Shown: positions 1 through 7,518 of the stretch, in pieces
Numbering within the stretch: the first letter of the stretch is position 1
Layout: each line of letters opens with the position of its first letter
NCBI GenBank assembly: GCA_945957405.1
Contig: CAMFLL010000010.1
Location: forward strand, 1 to 46,575
Direction of reading: 5' to 3'
DNA from: an uncultured Mycolicibacterium sp.
GTDB taxonomy: Bacteria; Actinomycetota; Actinomycetes; Mycobacteriales; Mycobacteriaceae
DNA length: 46,575 nucleotides
Translations under genes and position numbers: made by a program
Notes under the pieces: model-generated
Database searches by the model: none
What the model was told of the DNA's origin: nothing
Seen by the model: the letters and a program-made list of their open reading frames with translations, nothing else

Positions 1-1548
1 GCGGGCCTGTGGCGCTCGGGCTCACGCTCCCGCTTCCTCCGACCCGCGGCCCTGCTCTGCGCCGCGGCTCTGGGCATCGCGTATCTCCTGACAGGTCTGG
101 CGATCGGCGACGCGCCGTCGGGCCAACGCACTTGGCTGATCCGCGTCGCGACCTGGTTCGCCATCGGTGGATTCGTCATCCTCGCGGTCGCCCCGGTGCT
201 CCGGTGGCGCACCTCGAACAAGGGCGCCGTCGCCGTCGCGGTCACCGTTGCGGTCGGCATCGTGGCGGCCCTCGGCGTGCTGGGTTGGCGCGACGAGCGG
301 TCGACGGTGGACGCGACGATCGCTGCGCCGGCACCCATCCCGCCCAAACCGGCCGTGCTGGGACACGAGCGCTTTCGTCTCACCGTGCCCTACTTCAGGC
401 CCTACACCGACTCCGCCGGGCCGGGGTTTGTGGTGTGGTCGCGCTACTGGGGCGCCGACCCCGACGTCCCCGACGTGACGGCGTTCGACTCATCGGGGCA
501 CGAACGCTGGCATTACGGCCGCACGGCACCGGATCCGCTGCGGATCAGCCACCTGCAGGTGTACGACCAGGGTCGCACCGTGGTGCTGGGCATGACAGAC
601 GACGACAACACCCGGCTGATCATCGGTTTGGATGCCACCGCAGGCACCCATCTGTGGACATCGACCGATCCGGACATGTGGAATGCGCTGGACGTCGACG
701 AAGGCGGTTCCCATCACTTCTTCATGGTCCGGCGCGAAGACCATTGGACGGCGTTCAACGCGCGGACCGGCCGACAGGCCTGGCACATCCCCAACCCCGC
801 GACCTGTGGACCCGTGCCGCTGGACACGCTGTCCAGCCTCGACACCCCCGTCACAGTGCGGCCCGTCGACACCGACACCCGACTGGTCACCGTCGTCGAC
901 TGTTCGACCTCAGCCCAGATCAGTCTGCGGGTGCTGGCCACCGATCCCAAGACTGGGGAACAGGTTGTCGCACAACGTGTTCCCCGGGTGGACGGGGCAC
1001 CGCGGTCGTCGCTGAGCTTCCTCGCGGCCGGCGCGGCCGCCGGAGACATGGTGGCCATCGAACTGACGGGCCCCTCGCCGTCCTACGACCTGACCACCAT
1101 GTGGTTCGACTACATGACTGGGCGTGCCGTCGACTATCCGGACGCCAGGCTCTACTCGAGCTTTCAATCACGCGGCGACTACCTGGAACTCCCCGCTGCC
1201 CCGATCACCAACGCGGCGTTCCTCGACCCGGGCGACAGGTCCCGCACGGTCACCCTGCGGGACGCCGACCAATCGGTACGGTGCACGTTCGACCGGGTGA
1301 GTCAGGGCAATTGGCCGCCGGTGTGGTTGGCCGATCAGCTGGTGCTGCAGGAACTGTCGCGCGAGACCCGACGCCCGCAGCTCCGGGTGATCAACCGCGA
1401 CGACTGCCGGACGGAGCAGAGGGTGCCGCTCCCGTTCCCGGCCTCACCCACATCCGGGATGACCTTCGTCGCGCCGGTGGCTGGTGCGACGCTGGTGCAG
1501 CGGTGGCATGACGATGCCACGTTCGACATCGTCGGCTACGCACCGTGA
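1..1548 (+). CDS. Membrane-anchored PQQ-like beta-propeller protein, 5' partial
   Basis: The reading frame is open from base 1, so the true start lies outside the window; 515 residues are present. Three hydrophobic segments occupy roughly residues 17-38, 47-65 and 71-88, and the remaining ~400 residues form a predicted extracytoplasmic domain. That domain has repeated Trp/Gly-rich blades (GLDATAGTHLWTS, NARTGRQAWHIP, TDPKTGEQVVAQ) of the kind seen in PQQ-like or BamB-like propellers. The family name is a fold-level call; no quinone-binding residues or substrate can be inferred. Upstream residues are probably another membrane segment. It converges on the phosphoesterase gene with only 24 bp between stops. 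Internal ATGs, such as the one at 196, are unlikely starts because the hydrophobic segments before it stay in frame. Confidence 0.8.
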   Translation, partial: AGLWRSGSRSRFLRPAALLCAAALGIAYLLTGLAIGDAPSGQRTWLIRVATWFAIGGFVILAVAPVLRWRTSNKGAVAVAVTVAVGIVAALGVLGWRDERSTVDATIAAPAPIPPKPAVLGHERFRLTVPYFRPYTDSAGPGFVVWSRYWGADPDVPDVTAFDSSGHERWHYGRTAPDPLRISHLQVYDQGRTVVLGMTDDDNTRLIIGLDATAGTHLWTSTDPDMWNALDVDEGGSHHFFMVRREDHWTAFNARTGRQAWHIPNPATCGPVPLDTLSSLDTPVTVRPVDTDTRLVTVVDCSTSAQISLRVLATDPKTGEQVVAQRVPRVDGAPRSSLSFLAAGAAAGDMVAIELTGPSPSYDLTTMWFDYMTGRAVDYPDARLYSSFQSRGDYLELPAAPITNAAFLDPGDRSRTVTLRDADQSVRCTFDRVSQGNWPPVWLADQLVLQELSRETRRPQLRVINRDDCRTEQRVPLPFPASPTSGMTFVAPVAGATLVQRWHDDATFDIVGYAP

Positions 1549-1572
1549 TTCGACACGATTCGACGCTGTACC

Positions 1573-2739
1573 TCAGGCCTCCAAGGTCAGCACGGTGATG
1601 TCGGGCGGCGCACCGACGCGCACCGGCGGGCCCCAGAACCCGGCGCCCCGCGTGACGTACAGCTGGGTGTCACCGACGGTCGACAGACCGGCCAGAGACG
1701 GCTGCACCGCGCGAACGACGTAGTGGAACGGCCACATCTGGCCGCCGTGGGTGTGCCCCGACAATTGCAGATCGATACCCCGGTCAGCGGCATCGGTGAC
1801 CTGAACCGGTTGGTGGGCCAGCAGAATGGTGGGCCGTGACGGGTCGAGGCCGGCCAGCGCGCGGTCGAAGTCCGGCGGGTCCGACCGCTGCGCACCGGCG
1901 ATGTCGTTGACGCCGACCAGATCGAAGGCGGCCCCGCCACGCCTGATCGCGGTGTTCTCGTTGCGCAGCGGTGCAACGCCGAGCCGCTCCAGTTCCCGCA
2001 GCCAGTCCGCGGTGTCGGGCACGAAGTACTCGTGGTTACCGGTGACGAAGAAGGCGCCTTCACGGGAAGTCAAGTCGCGCAACGGCTCAGCAGCGGACCC
2101 GAGTTCTTCGACCGTACCGTCCACCAGGTCGCCCACGATGGCCACCAGATCGGGGCTCGACCGGTTGATCATCGTCACGATGCGCTCGGTGTGCGCCCGG
2201 CCGGCCAGCGGACCCAGGTGGACGTCCGACACGACGGCGATCCGGAAGCCGTTGAACGCCGGGTCGAGCCTGCGCAGGCGCACGGGCACGGTCAACACAT
2301 CGGGTGGACCGAGCGCGCTGGCCATCCCGGCACCGACCAACCCGACCGACGCGGCCCCGGCCGCCGCGGCACCGGCCCTGGCCAGAAAGACCCTGCGGTT
2401 CACGGGCTTCGGCTGCGACGGTTCCGGATCGACCGCCGCAGGCGCGCGCCTGGCCCAGCGCCACCACAGCAACCGGACCGGTTCGAGCACCGCCAGTGTG
2501 AGGAACAGGTAGGTGGCCAGGGCGAACCACACATAGCCGGGCCACGCCAGCCAACCGGGTTCGGCGACGTCGAGCACCCGTGGCAGCACCAGCGTCGCGA
2601 CCAGCAGGACAGCGAGGGCCAGCAGTACCCCGGTGAGGATCCACCGGGTACGACCCGGTGCCGTGGTGTCCTTCACCATGCGCTTCCACAGGTAGAGGTG
2701 GATCAGGCCGAGGATCGCGCTGAGGATGACTATGAACAT
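1573..2739 (-). CDS. Membrane-anchored calcineurin-like metallophosphoesterase (YkuE type)
   Basis: 388 aa. Three N-terminal hydrophobic segments (about residues 1-18, 33-53 and 63-93) are followed by a twin-arginine-like stretch (NRRVFLARAG, 114-123) and Ala/Gly-rich segment, then the catalytic domain. The dimetal motifs are all visible: SDVHLG (171-176), GDLVDG (203-208), GNHE (234-237), HQPV, and SGHTHGGQ near the C-terminus. This order is standard for the calcineurin-like family, and the membrane anchor plus RR motif matches YkuE-type phosphodiesterases. The substrate is not predictable. It lies 22 bp downstream of the GlxA-type regulator on the same strand, so the two may be cotranscribed. 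The ribosome-binding site before the ATG is weak. Confidence 0.9.
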   Translation of the reverse strand: MFIVILSAILGLIHLYLWKRMVKDTTAPGRTRWILTGVLLALAVLLVATLVLPRVLDVAEPGWLAWPGYVWFALATYLFLTLAVLEPVRLLWWRWARRAPAAVDPEPSQPKPVNRRVFLARAGAAAAGAASVGLVGAGMASALGPPDVLTVPVRLRRLDPAFNGFRIAVVSDVHLGPLAGRAHTERIVTMINRSSPDLVAIVGDLVDGTVEELGSAAEPLRDLTSREGAFFVTGNHEYFVPDTADWLRELERLGVAPLRNENTAIRRGGAAFDLVGVNDIAGAQRSDPPDFDRALAGLDPSRPTILLAHQPVQVTDAADRGIDLQLSGHTHGGQMWPFHYVVRAVQPSLAGLSTVGDTQLYVTRGAGFWGPPVRVGAPPDITVLTLEA

Positions 2740-2761
2740 TTGGTGCCCAGTCTGTCACCGG

Positions 2762-3733
2762 TCATCCGGCGCGCCCGCGGAAGCAGGTCCGGTACTCGCT
2801 CGGCGTCGTGTGAAGCTGCTTGACGAAGTGGTGCCGGAAAGTGACCGGTGACTCGAAACCGACTCGGGTGGCGATCTGTTCGACCGACAGCGACGACTCC
2901 TCCAGCAGGGGCAGACTCGCCTGGACGCGCTGTTCGATGAGCCACTTGATGGGTGTGGTTCCGGTGGCCTTCGCGAACTGCCGCAGATAGCTGCGCCGCG
3001 ACAGGGCTGAGCGGGCCGCCAAATCGTCCAAGGAGATCGCGGAGTCGAGATGCTCCAGCGCCCATGCCATTCCGGCGGCGATGCGGCCATCGATGGTCGG
3101 CTCGGGCACCGGTGTGTCGATGTACTGGGCCTGGCCGCCGGCCCGGTGCGGCGAGATCACCAGACGCCTGGCGAGGTCGTTGGCCACGCGGACACCGTGA
3201 TCGGACCTGACGATGTGCAGGCACAGGTCCAGGCCCGCAGCGCAGCCCGCACTGGTCAGCACGTTTCCCCCGTCGACGTAGAGAGGCGTCGCGTCGACCT
3301 CGATCTGCGGGTGCTGTTCACGGAGCAGGTCGGTGTACAGCCAGTGCGTCGTGGCCCGCCTGCCGTCGAGCACTCCGGCGGCGGCCAGCGCGAAGGCCCC
3401 CGAGCAGATCGACACCAACCGAGCGCCGCGCTGGGCTGCCGCGCGCAAGGCGTCGATCAGTTCGGGCGGCGTCGGCGCCCTGACATCGCGAACGCTGGGG
3501 ATGATCACGGTGTCGGCGGCGGCCAGGTGGTCCAGTCCATACCCGGTGCGTACCGTCGCCCCGCCCAGCATCCGCAGTTCGGGCGTCAGTGAGCACAGCT
3601 GCACCGAGTACCACGGTCGCGTGATGCCTGCCGAGAACAGATCCGACAGGTCGGTGATCCCGAAGATCTCAGCCGCCAGCCCTGATTCGAATCCCGACAT
3701 CCCGTCGTAGGCGAGGATCGCCACCGAATGCAT
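2762..3733 (-). CDS. GlxA-family transcriptional regulator (DJ-1/PfpI + AraC HTH)
   Basis: 323 aa. The N-terminal half is a DJ-1/PfpI-like domain (starts VAILAYDGMSGFESG; nucleophile-elbow segment VSICSGAFALAAAG). The C-terminal ~100 residues are an AraC/XylS double helix-turn-helix (SLDDLAARSALSRRSYLRQF and EQIATRVGFESPVTFRHHF). In this family the DJ-1 domain senses a ligand and the HTH binds DNA; the ligand is unknown here. The start is ATG 3733. There is no Shine-Dalgarno sequence, but a -10-like TAAGAT lies 6 nt upstream, suggesting a leaderless transcript. A 20-bp near-perfect palindrome at 3751-3770 covers its -35 region and is a likely autoregulatory site. It is divergent from the SnoaL-like gene at 3983 and upstream of the phosphoesterase. 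Confidence 0.92.
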   Translation of the reverse strand: MHSVAILAYDGMSGFESGLAAEIFGITDLSDLFSAGITRPWYSVQLCSLTPELRMLGGATVRTGYGLDHLAAADTVIIPSVRDVRAPTPPELIDALRAAAQRGARLVSICSGAFALAAAGVLDGRRATTHWLYTDLLREQHPQIEVDATPLYVDGGNVLTSAGCAAGLDLCLHIVRSDHGVRVANDLARRLVISPHRAGGQAQYIDTPVPEPTIDGRIAAGMAWALEHLDSAISLDDLAARSALSRRSYLRQFAKATGTTPIKWLIEQRVQASLPLLEESSLSVEQIATRVGFESPVTFRHHFVKQLHTTPSEYRTCFRGRAG

Positions 3734-3739
3734 GTCACT

Positions 3740-3745
3740 ATCTTA
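3740..3745 (-). promoter_or_regulatory. -10 element of a probable leaderless promoter (GlxA-type regulator)
   Basis: On the minus strand TAAGAT fits the mycobacterial TANNNT -10 consensus and is separated by 6 nt from the ATG at 3733, so transcription would begin at or next to the A of the start codon. No ribosome-binding site is visible between them. Leaderless mRNAs are common in mycobacteria. Prediction from spacing only. Confidence 0.5.
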
Positions 3746-3750
3746 TCGAA

Positions 3751-3770
3751 CAGCGGCGCTAGCGCCACTG
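3751..3770. promoter_or_regulatory. Palindromic operator candidate upstream of GlxA-type regulator
   Basis: CAGCGGCGCTAGCGCCACTG has a perfect 12-bp core (GGCGCTAGCGCC) flanked by CAG/CTG, with one mismatched pair in 20 bp. If the leaderless start at 3733 is right, it spans about -18 to -37. That is where an autorepressor, or an AraC-type activator contacting polymerase, would bind. Confidence 0.55.
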
Positions 3771-3982
3771 TTGCCTCGGGTCCCGACCCGGCACGGTGGA
3801 AGGATGTTGTACCGAAAGCCATCCCGCATCCGTCGCCTCCGTGAGCACCGCCTGTTTCGTCTCGTCACCCACGTCCTCGCTGGTGTGCATGCCTCCAACG
3901 GCATCGCGCACGGCGTGCGGCCTGCGCCGCACTCGGCCGCGCGTTCCTTTACAGGTCGATACTGAAATGTCACGCTCAGCGG

Positions 3983-4474
3983 ATGGACGACGCTACCGCT
4001 GTGCTGGAGATCGAGGCGATCAAGATTCTCAAGGCCCGTTACTGCCGGTTCTTGGACACCAAGGACTGGCAGTCCTGGCGAGAGGTCTTCGCCGATGATT
4101 TCCGGTCGGATACCTCCCCTGCTGGCGGCAAGGTGATCGACGGTGCCGACCGATTCGTCGCGTTCACCCGCACGAGCCTGCGCGATCAGGCCACGGTCCA
4201 CCAGGTGCACGCACCTGAGATCCAATTGCTGTCCGCGACGAGCGCGCGTGGCGTGTGGGCCCTCGAGGACGTGGTGCGATTCGGGCCCGGGGTGAATCTG
4301 CGCGGGTACGGGCATTACACCGAGACCTACCGGAAGATCGACGGGCAGTGGCGCATCCAGAGTTCGACGCTGACCCGATTACGCGAGGATGTGTTCAATG
4401 CCGTTGTCTCGGTGTATGTCTCGCCCCGCATCAGGCGGATCCTGATGGCGGTGGCGCGGCGGGTGGTGGCATGA
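3983..4474 (+). CDS. SnoaL-like / NTF2-fold family protein
   Basis: 163 aa. The sequence begins with the helix typical of SnoaL-like polyketide cyclase/dehydratase relatives (EIEAIKILKARYCRFLDTKD, then W...VFADDF). Conserved-looking positions include the HQVHAPEIQLL strand, WALEDVVRFGPG and GYGHYTETYRKIDGQWRI near the end of the domain. In this fold a conical pocket binds small hydrophobic ligands; members may be isomerases, dehydratases or non-enzymatic. The last ~35 residues (VVSVYVSPRIRRILMAVARRVVA) are a basic, weakly hydrophobic tail, longer than in minimal family members. The Shine-Dalgarno sequence is poor. It is divergent from the GlxA-type regulator and could be its target; that is inference. 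Confidence 0.8.
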   Translation: MDDATAVLEIEAIKILKARYCRFLDTKDWQSWREVFADDFRSDTSPAGGKVIDGADRFVAFTRTSLRDQATVHQVHAPEIQLLSATSARGVWALEDVVRFGPGVNLRGYGHYTETYRKIDGQWRIQSSTLTRLREDVFNAVVSVYVSPRIRRILMAVARRVVA

Positions 4475-4558
4475 CGGGCCCGCCCGTCGCCGGCGGTCGC
4501 CCGGTGGTCTAGGCTTAGCCGACGTTCAGCAGGAGCGTGGTTGACGATGACCGCCATC

Positions 4559-4583
4559 GTGCTGCTGGGCTGTTGCGCAGCAC
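4559..4583 (+). other. Stem-loop in the leader of the receiver-domain gene
   Basis: GTGCTGC (4559-4565) and GCAGCAC (4577-4583) form a perfect 7-bp stem with an 11-nt loop, ending 19 nt before the start of the response-regulator gene. It lacks a following T-run, so it does not look like an intrinsic terminator. It could affect translation or mRNA stability, or be chance in GC-rich DNA. Confidence 0.3.
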
Positions 4584-4602
4584 CCCTTCTACAGGAGTGC
4601 CC

Positions 4603-5046
4603 ATGATGACCACCGCCCAGCGACCGATCGACGTGCTGCTCGTCGAAGACGATCCCGGCGATGAGCTGATCACCCGCGAAGCCTTCGAGCACAACAAGAT
4701 CAAGAACACCCTGCACGTCGCCCGCGACGGCGAGGAGGGGCTCGACTTCCTCTATCGCCGCCGCGGCCACGAGAACGCGCCGCGGCCCGATCTGGTCCTG
4801 CTGGACCTGAACCTGCCCAAGTACGACGGCAGGCACCTGCTGCAGACATTGAAGTCGGACCCGGATCTCCAGCACATTCCGGTGATCGTGCTGACTACAT
4901 CGTCGGCCGAAGAGGACGTGCTCCGCAGCTACCAGTTGCACGCCAACGCGTATGTCACCAAGCCCGTGGACCTCGACCAGTTCATGTCGGCAGTACGTCA
5001 GATCGACGAATTCTTCATCCAGGTGGTCCGGCTCCCGAGTCGCTAA
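4603..5046 (+). CDS. Stand-alone response-regulator receiver protein (Rcp1-like)
   Basis: 147 aa consisting of one CheY-like receiver domain and no output domain. Visible phosphorylation residues are the acidic pocket E15-D16-D17, phospho-acceptor D68 (LVLLDLN), T98/T99 (VLTTSS) and K120 (YVTKPVD). The insertion RRRGHENAPRP between helix 2 and strand 3 is typical of Rcp1-like regulators that partner with phytochrome or hybrid kinases. I chose ATG 4603 because the Shine-Dalgarno-like ACAGGAG lies 6 nt upstream; a second ATG follows directly at 4606. No histidine kinase is in the window, so it is an orphan here. The downstream DNA is unusually AT-rich for this genome. Confidence 0.92.
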   Translation: MMTTAQRPIDVLLVEDDPGDELITREAFEHNKIKNTLHVARDGEEGLDFLYRRRGHENAPRPDLVLLDLNLPKYDGRHLLQTLKSDPDLQHIPVIVLTTSSAEEDVLRSYQLHANAYVTKPVDLDQFMSAVRQIDEFFIQVVRLPSR

Positions 5047-5068
5047 CAAAGCTGCCGGTCGGCGCGCT

Positions 5069-5101
5069 GTGTCCCTTCGACACGATGCGGTTTCGTTTTT
5101 T
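5069..5101 (+). terminator. Weak terminator-like hairpin and T-run
   Basis: GTGTC (5069-5073) pairs with GACAC (5079-5083) around a 5-nt loop, and a run of six T follows at 5096-5101, 12 nt after the stem. The stem is short and the gap to the T-run is long, so this is at best a weak intrinsic terminator for the receiver gene. Confidence 0.25.
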
Positions 5102-5173
5102 GGCTAAGTCGTTGCTTTTACTACCTATTCAGTAGTTCAATCTGATTCTCGATATTGACGGGAGGGTCGAGGA

Positions 5174-5737
5174 GTGGACGGACAGCAAAGTGCGGACGCG
5201 GTTGCACCGCTGATCTGTCACGCCGCCGTCCCGACCGACGCCGACATCGTTCTGTTCCCGGGCAACCTCGGACTGCCCCGGCCACTGATGCACCGCGTGG
5301 CCCGGCGAGCCCGGGTGCTGGCCGGCGCCGCATACGACGACGCGAGCAACAATGGTGACGACCGCGTCACGTGGCACTCGACATGGCAGCTGTTCCACCG
5401 GTTCCCGGTCGCCACCTGGCCGCTGGGCTGTGCCTGGCGGCGGCTGGCGGCCCGAACCTTCGACGACCTGGCCGCGGAATTCGCTGCCGGAGCGGTATAT
5501 CCGCGCACCATCGGCGAGCACGTCGCGCTGGCCTTGATCATCGAAGACAGCGGTATAGACGGCGGGGCCAAGGCGCTGTTCAGGATTCGCGCCCAACTGG
5601 TCGACGACGACTTGGTGTCGGCACTGCACAATCCCGGCTCCGCGCAGGCGCGTGCGGTCAGCGCTGACCCCGCACGCTGGTTCGCCCCCCGGATACCGGG
5701 ACTAGACCGTGATCCCAGCCGTGGATTCCGGCGCTGA
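5174..5737 (+). CDS. Uncharacterised protein, 187 aa
   Basis: I do not recognise the family. The GTG start is supported by GGAGGG (5161-5166) and GAGGA just upstream. The protein is soluble-looking, with no signal peptide or membrane segment. Features: LFPGNLGLPRPLM near residue 30, a Trp-rich middle (VTWHSTWQLFHRFPVATWPL), and a helical ALALIIEDSGIDGGAKALF segment followed by RAQLVDDDLVSALHNPG. Its codon use resembles its neighbours, so it is a credible gene, but the ~125 bp before it are AT-rich and contain an ACTAC/GTAGT inverted repeat (5120-5136). It converges on the DUF4440-like gene with 2 bp between stops. Confidence 0.7.
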   Translation: MDGQQSADAVAPLICHAAVPTDADIVLFPGNLGLPRPLMHRVARRARVLAGAAYDDASNNGDDRVTWHSTWQLFHRFPVATWPLGCAWRRLAARTFDDLAAEFAAGAVYPRTIGEHVALALIIEDSGIDGGAKALFRIRAQLVDDDLVSALHNPGSAQARAVSADPARWFAPRIPGLDRDPSRGFRR

Positions 5738-5739
5738 CG

Positions 5740-6114
5740 CTACTGCGACCGTTGCGTCTGCTGGTACAGCGCCAACTTCCAACCGTCGCCGGTGCGGTGG
5801 TAGACGCTCGACATGGCACCGACGAATGCGGGCTCGTCGCCGTCTTGGTATGCGGTGCCCGTGTACACCAAGGCGGCGTTAGCGTCGTCGACACTGACCA
5901 ACCGGACATCGGCGATGTCGTACGTCCGCCACGGCGGCGACTCCGAGAGAGCGCCGACCACGGTGTCGCGGTCCATCACCATGCCGTTCGCCAACACCAT
6001 CACCGCGTCCGGCAACATCACTGCGCCGTAGAAGTCGGACCCGGTGCCGTCGCAGAGCGAGTCCCAGCCCCCGCGCTCCAACTCGAGCAGTGCCTCACGC
6101 ACATCCTCAGCCAT
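5740..6114 (-). CDS. DUF4440/SnoaL-like NTF2-fold protein
   Basis: 124 aa, the usual length for a single NTF2-like domain. The pattern matches DUF4440 proteins: helix VREALLELERGGWDSLCDG, strand FYGAVMLPDAVMVLANGMVM, then MSSVYHRTGDGWKLALYQQT at the end, where the final Trp-Lys-Leu strand is characteristic. These proteins often bind small ligands or act as isomerases, but no function can be assigned. It lies 63 bp downstream of the ketosynthase-like gene on the same strand and may be cotranscribed. A pocket-forming protein beside a ketosynthase homologue is suggestive but not proof of a joint pathway. Confidence 0.82.
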   Translation of the reverse strand: MAEDVREALLELERGGWDSLCDGTGSDFYGAVMLPDAVMVLANGMVMDRDTVVGALSESPPWRTYDIADVRLVSVDDANAALVYTGTAYQDGDEPAFVGAMSSVYHRTGDGWKLALYQQTQRSQ

Positions 6115-6177
6115 GACCTGCGATTACCCGCTTGACACGATTTCCATGTCCTATGCCGGTCCGGTACGCGGCTGTGT

Positions 6178-7425
6178 TCAGGGCTTGCCGAGGACGAGGG
6201 CCACATTGTGGCCGCCCAGGCTGAAGGTGTTCGTCAGCGCGTGCCGGTACCGGCCGCGGCGAGGGCGGCCGGTCGCGACGTCGAGATCGATGGCCGGATC
6301 GATGGTGTCGCAATTGAGCGTCGCCGGGACGACATCGTCCCGCACCGACTGCACGGTCAGCACGGCCTCGACGGCACCGGCGGCGCCCATCGAGTGGCCG
6401 AGCGCGGATTTGGACGAGTACACCGCCGGGTGATGCCCACCGAAAGCCGTTCGGATCGCGTGTGATTCGGCGAGGTCACCGGATTTGGTGCCGGTCGCGT
6501 GTGCATTGATGACGTCGATCTCACCTGCGGACAGCCCGGCCAGCGCAACGGCCCGCTCGATGGCCCGCGCGGCAAGCTCACCGCTGGGATCAGGCTGGAC
6601 GGCGTCGAAGGTGTCGGCTGTCGTGCCGACCCCCATGACGTGGGCCAGTATCGCGGCGCCCCGCGCCCGGGCATGCTCTTCGGATTCGAGAAGCACCAGG
6701 GCGCCGGCCTCGCCGAACACCATGCCGTCGCGGTCGCGGTCGAAGGGGCGGCACGCTGTCTCGGGATTGTCGTTGTTGGTCGACAACAGACCGAGCTTGA
6801 CGAATGCCGCGATCGGCACGGGCTCGATCCTGGCCTCCACCCCGCCACAGATGGCGACGTCGGCCTCACCCATCGTGATCAGGCGCCAGGCTTCCGCTAT
6901 CGCGATGGCACCGGATGCGTCGGCCGCCGCGGGCGCGATGACGCCCGCCTTGGCGGCGCGGTCCAGGCCCACCGCGGCGGCCGGCGCATTGGGCATGTGC
7001 ATCTGCACGGCCAGGGGCGACACCGCGCGCAGGCCGCGCCGCTTGAAGTCGTCGTAGCTGGTAGCCAGGTCGAGGGTGCTGCCGTATGCGTGACTGATGG
7101 AGACCAGCAGGCGGCGGGTGTCCACGGTCGGTGATCCCGCCGCCTCCCACAGCCGGCGGTTGAGCACGACGGCCATCTTCTGCATGTAGGACAGCCGGCG
7201 CAGCTCGACACGGCTGAGCTGGCTGTCGAAGTCCTCGGCGATCCGGGCCCCGATCCACACCGGGAGGTCAAGCGCAGGGTCGAGCGTGTCGCTGATGTCG
7301 CGGATACCGGTCCGCCCTTCGAGAAGCAGCTTCCAGGTCTGCTCGGCATCGGCGGCGATCGCGGTGGTCGACGCCACCGCGGTCACCACCACCGGCAGTC
7401 TCGAGTCGATGGCCGTCGCCACCAC
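6178..7425 (-). CDS. KasA/KasB-like beta-ketoacyl synthase with Asp in place of the catalytic Cys
   Basis: 415 aa, the same length class as mycobacterial KasA/KasB and alignable with them end to end. The second catalytic His (SALGHSMGA, H344), the first (INAHATGT, H309), K339 and the C-terminal GGHNVAL motif are kept. The nucleophile position is not: where KasA has SACSSG, this protein reads AAADASG, with Asp169 (codon at 6919-6921) at the Cys site. The normally invariant FGFGGHN gatekeeper loop also reads FSLGGHN. Condensation through a thioester on this residue is therefore impossible. Decarboxylase-only (KSQ-like) or structural/partner roles are alternatives. The start is GTG 7425 or the adjacent GTG 7422, behind AAAGGGGAG. 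No acyl carrier protein is adjacent. Confidence 0.93.
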   Translation of the reverse strand: MVATAIDSRLPVVVTAVASTTAIAADAEQTWKLLLEGRTGIRDISDTLDPALDLPVWIGARIAEDFDSQLSRVELRRLSYMQKMAVVLNRRLWEAAGSPTVDTRRLLVSISHAYGSTLDLATSYDDFKRRGLRAVSPLAVQMHMPNAPAAAVGLDRAAKAGVIAPAAADASGAIAIAEAWRLITMGEADVAICGGVEARIEPVPIAAFVKLGLLSTNNDNPETACRPFDRDRDGMVFGEAGALVLLESEEHARARGAAILAHVMGVGTTADTFDAVQPDPSGELAARAIERAVALAGLSAGEIDVINAHATGTKSGDLAESHAIRTAFGGHHPAVYSSKSALGHSMGAAGAVEAVLTVQSVRDDVVPATLNCDTIDPAIDLDVATGRPRRGRYRHALTNTFSLGGHNVALVLGKP

Positions 7426-7438
7426 GCTCCCCTTTCAT

Positions 7439-7473
7439 CCCGAATCGGGGTGAATCACCCCATCCGGTATACC
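7439..7473. promoter_or_regulatory. Cluster of three palindromes upstream of the ketosynthase-like gene
   Basis: Three perfect palindromes lie side by side in the 93-bp gap before the ketosynthase gene: CCCGAATCGGG (7439-7449), GGGGTGAATCACCCC (7447-7461, 7-bp arms around one base) and GGTATACC (7466-7473). Such density points to one or more regulator binding sites over the promoter or start of transcription. No regulator gene is adjacent on this strand. Confidence 0.5.
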
Positions 7474-7518
7474 CAATGCCGACCAATCCGTGCAGGTGTG
7501 GGCCGGGGACCGTGAGCG

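Larger units (their letters stand above)
3734..3982. other. Divergent intergenic region (249 bp)
   Basis: Besides the palindrome and -10 element near its left end, no convincing gene, RNA or repeat is visible. Short open frames cross it on both strands but lack start signals and family resemblance. The promoter for the SnoaL-like gene must lie in its right half, around the locally AT-richer stretch near 3950-3970. Confidence 0.4.

Noticed and set aside
9..1511. Open frame of 500 codons overlapping the propeller protein
   Set aside because: Composition is extremely Arg/Gly/Pro-rich with no domain; the other plus frame has membrane segments and propeller blades.
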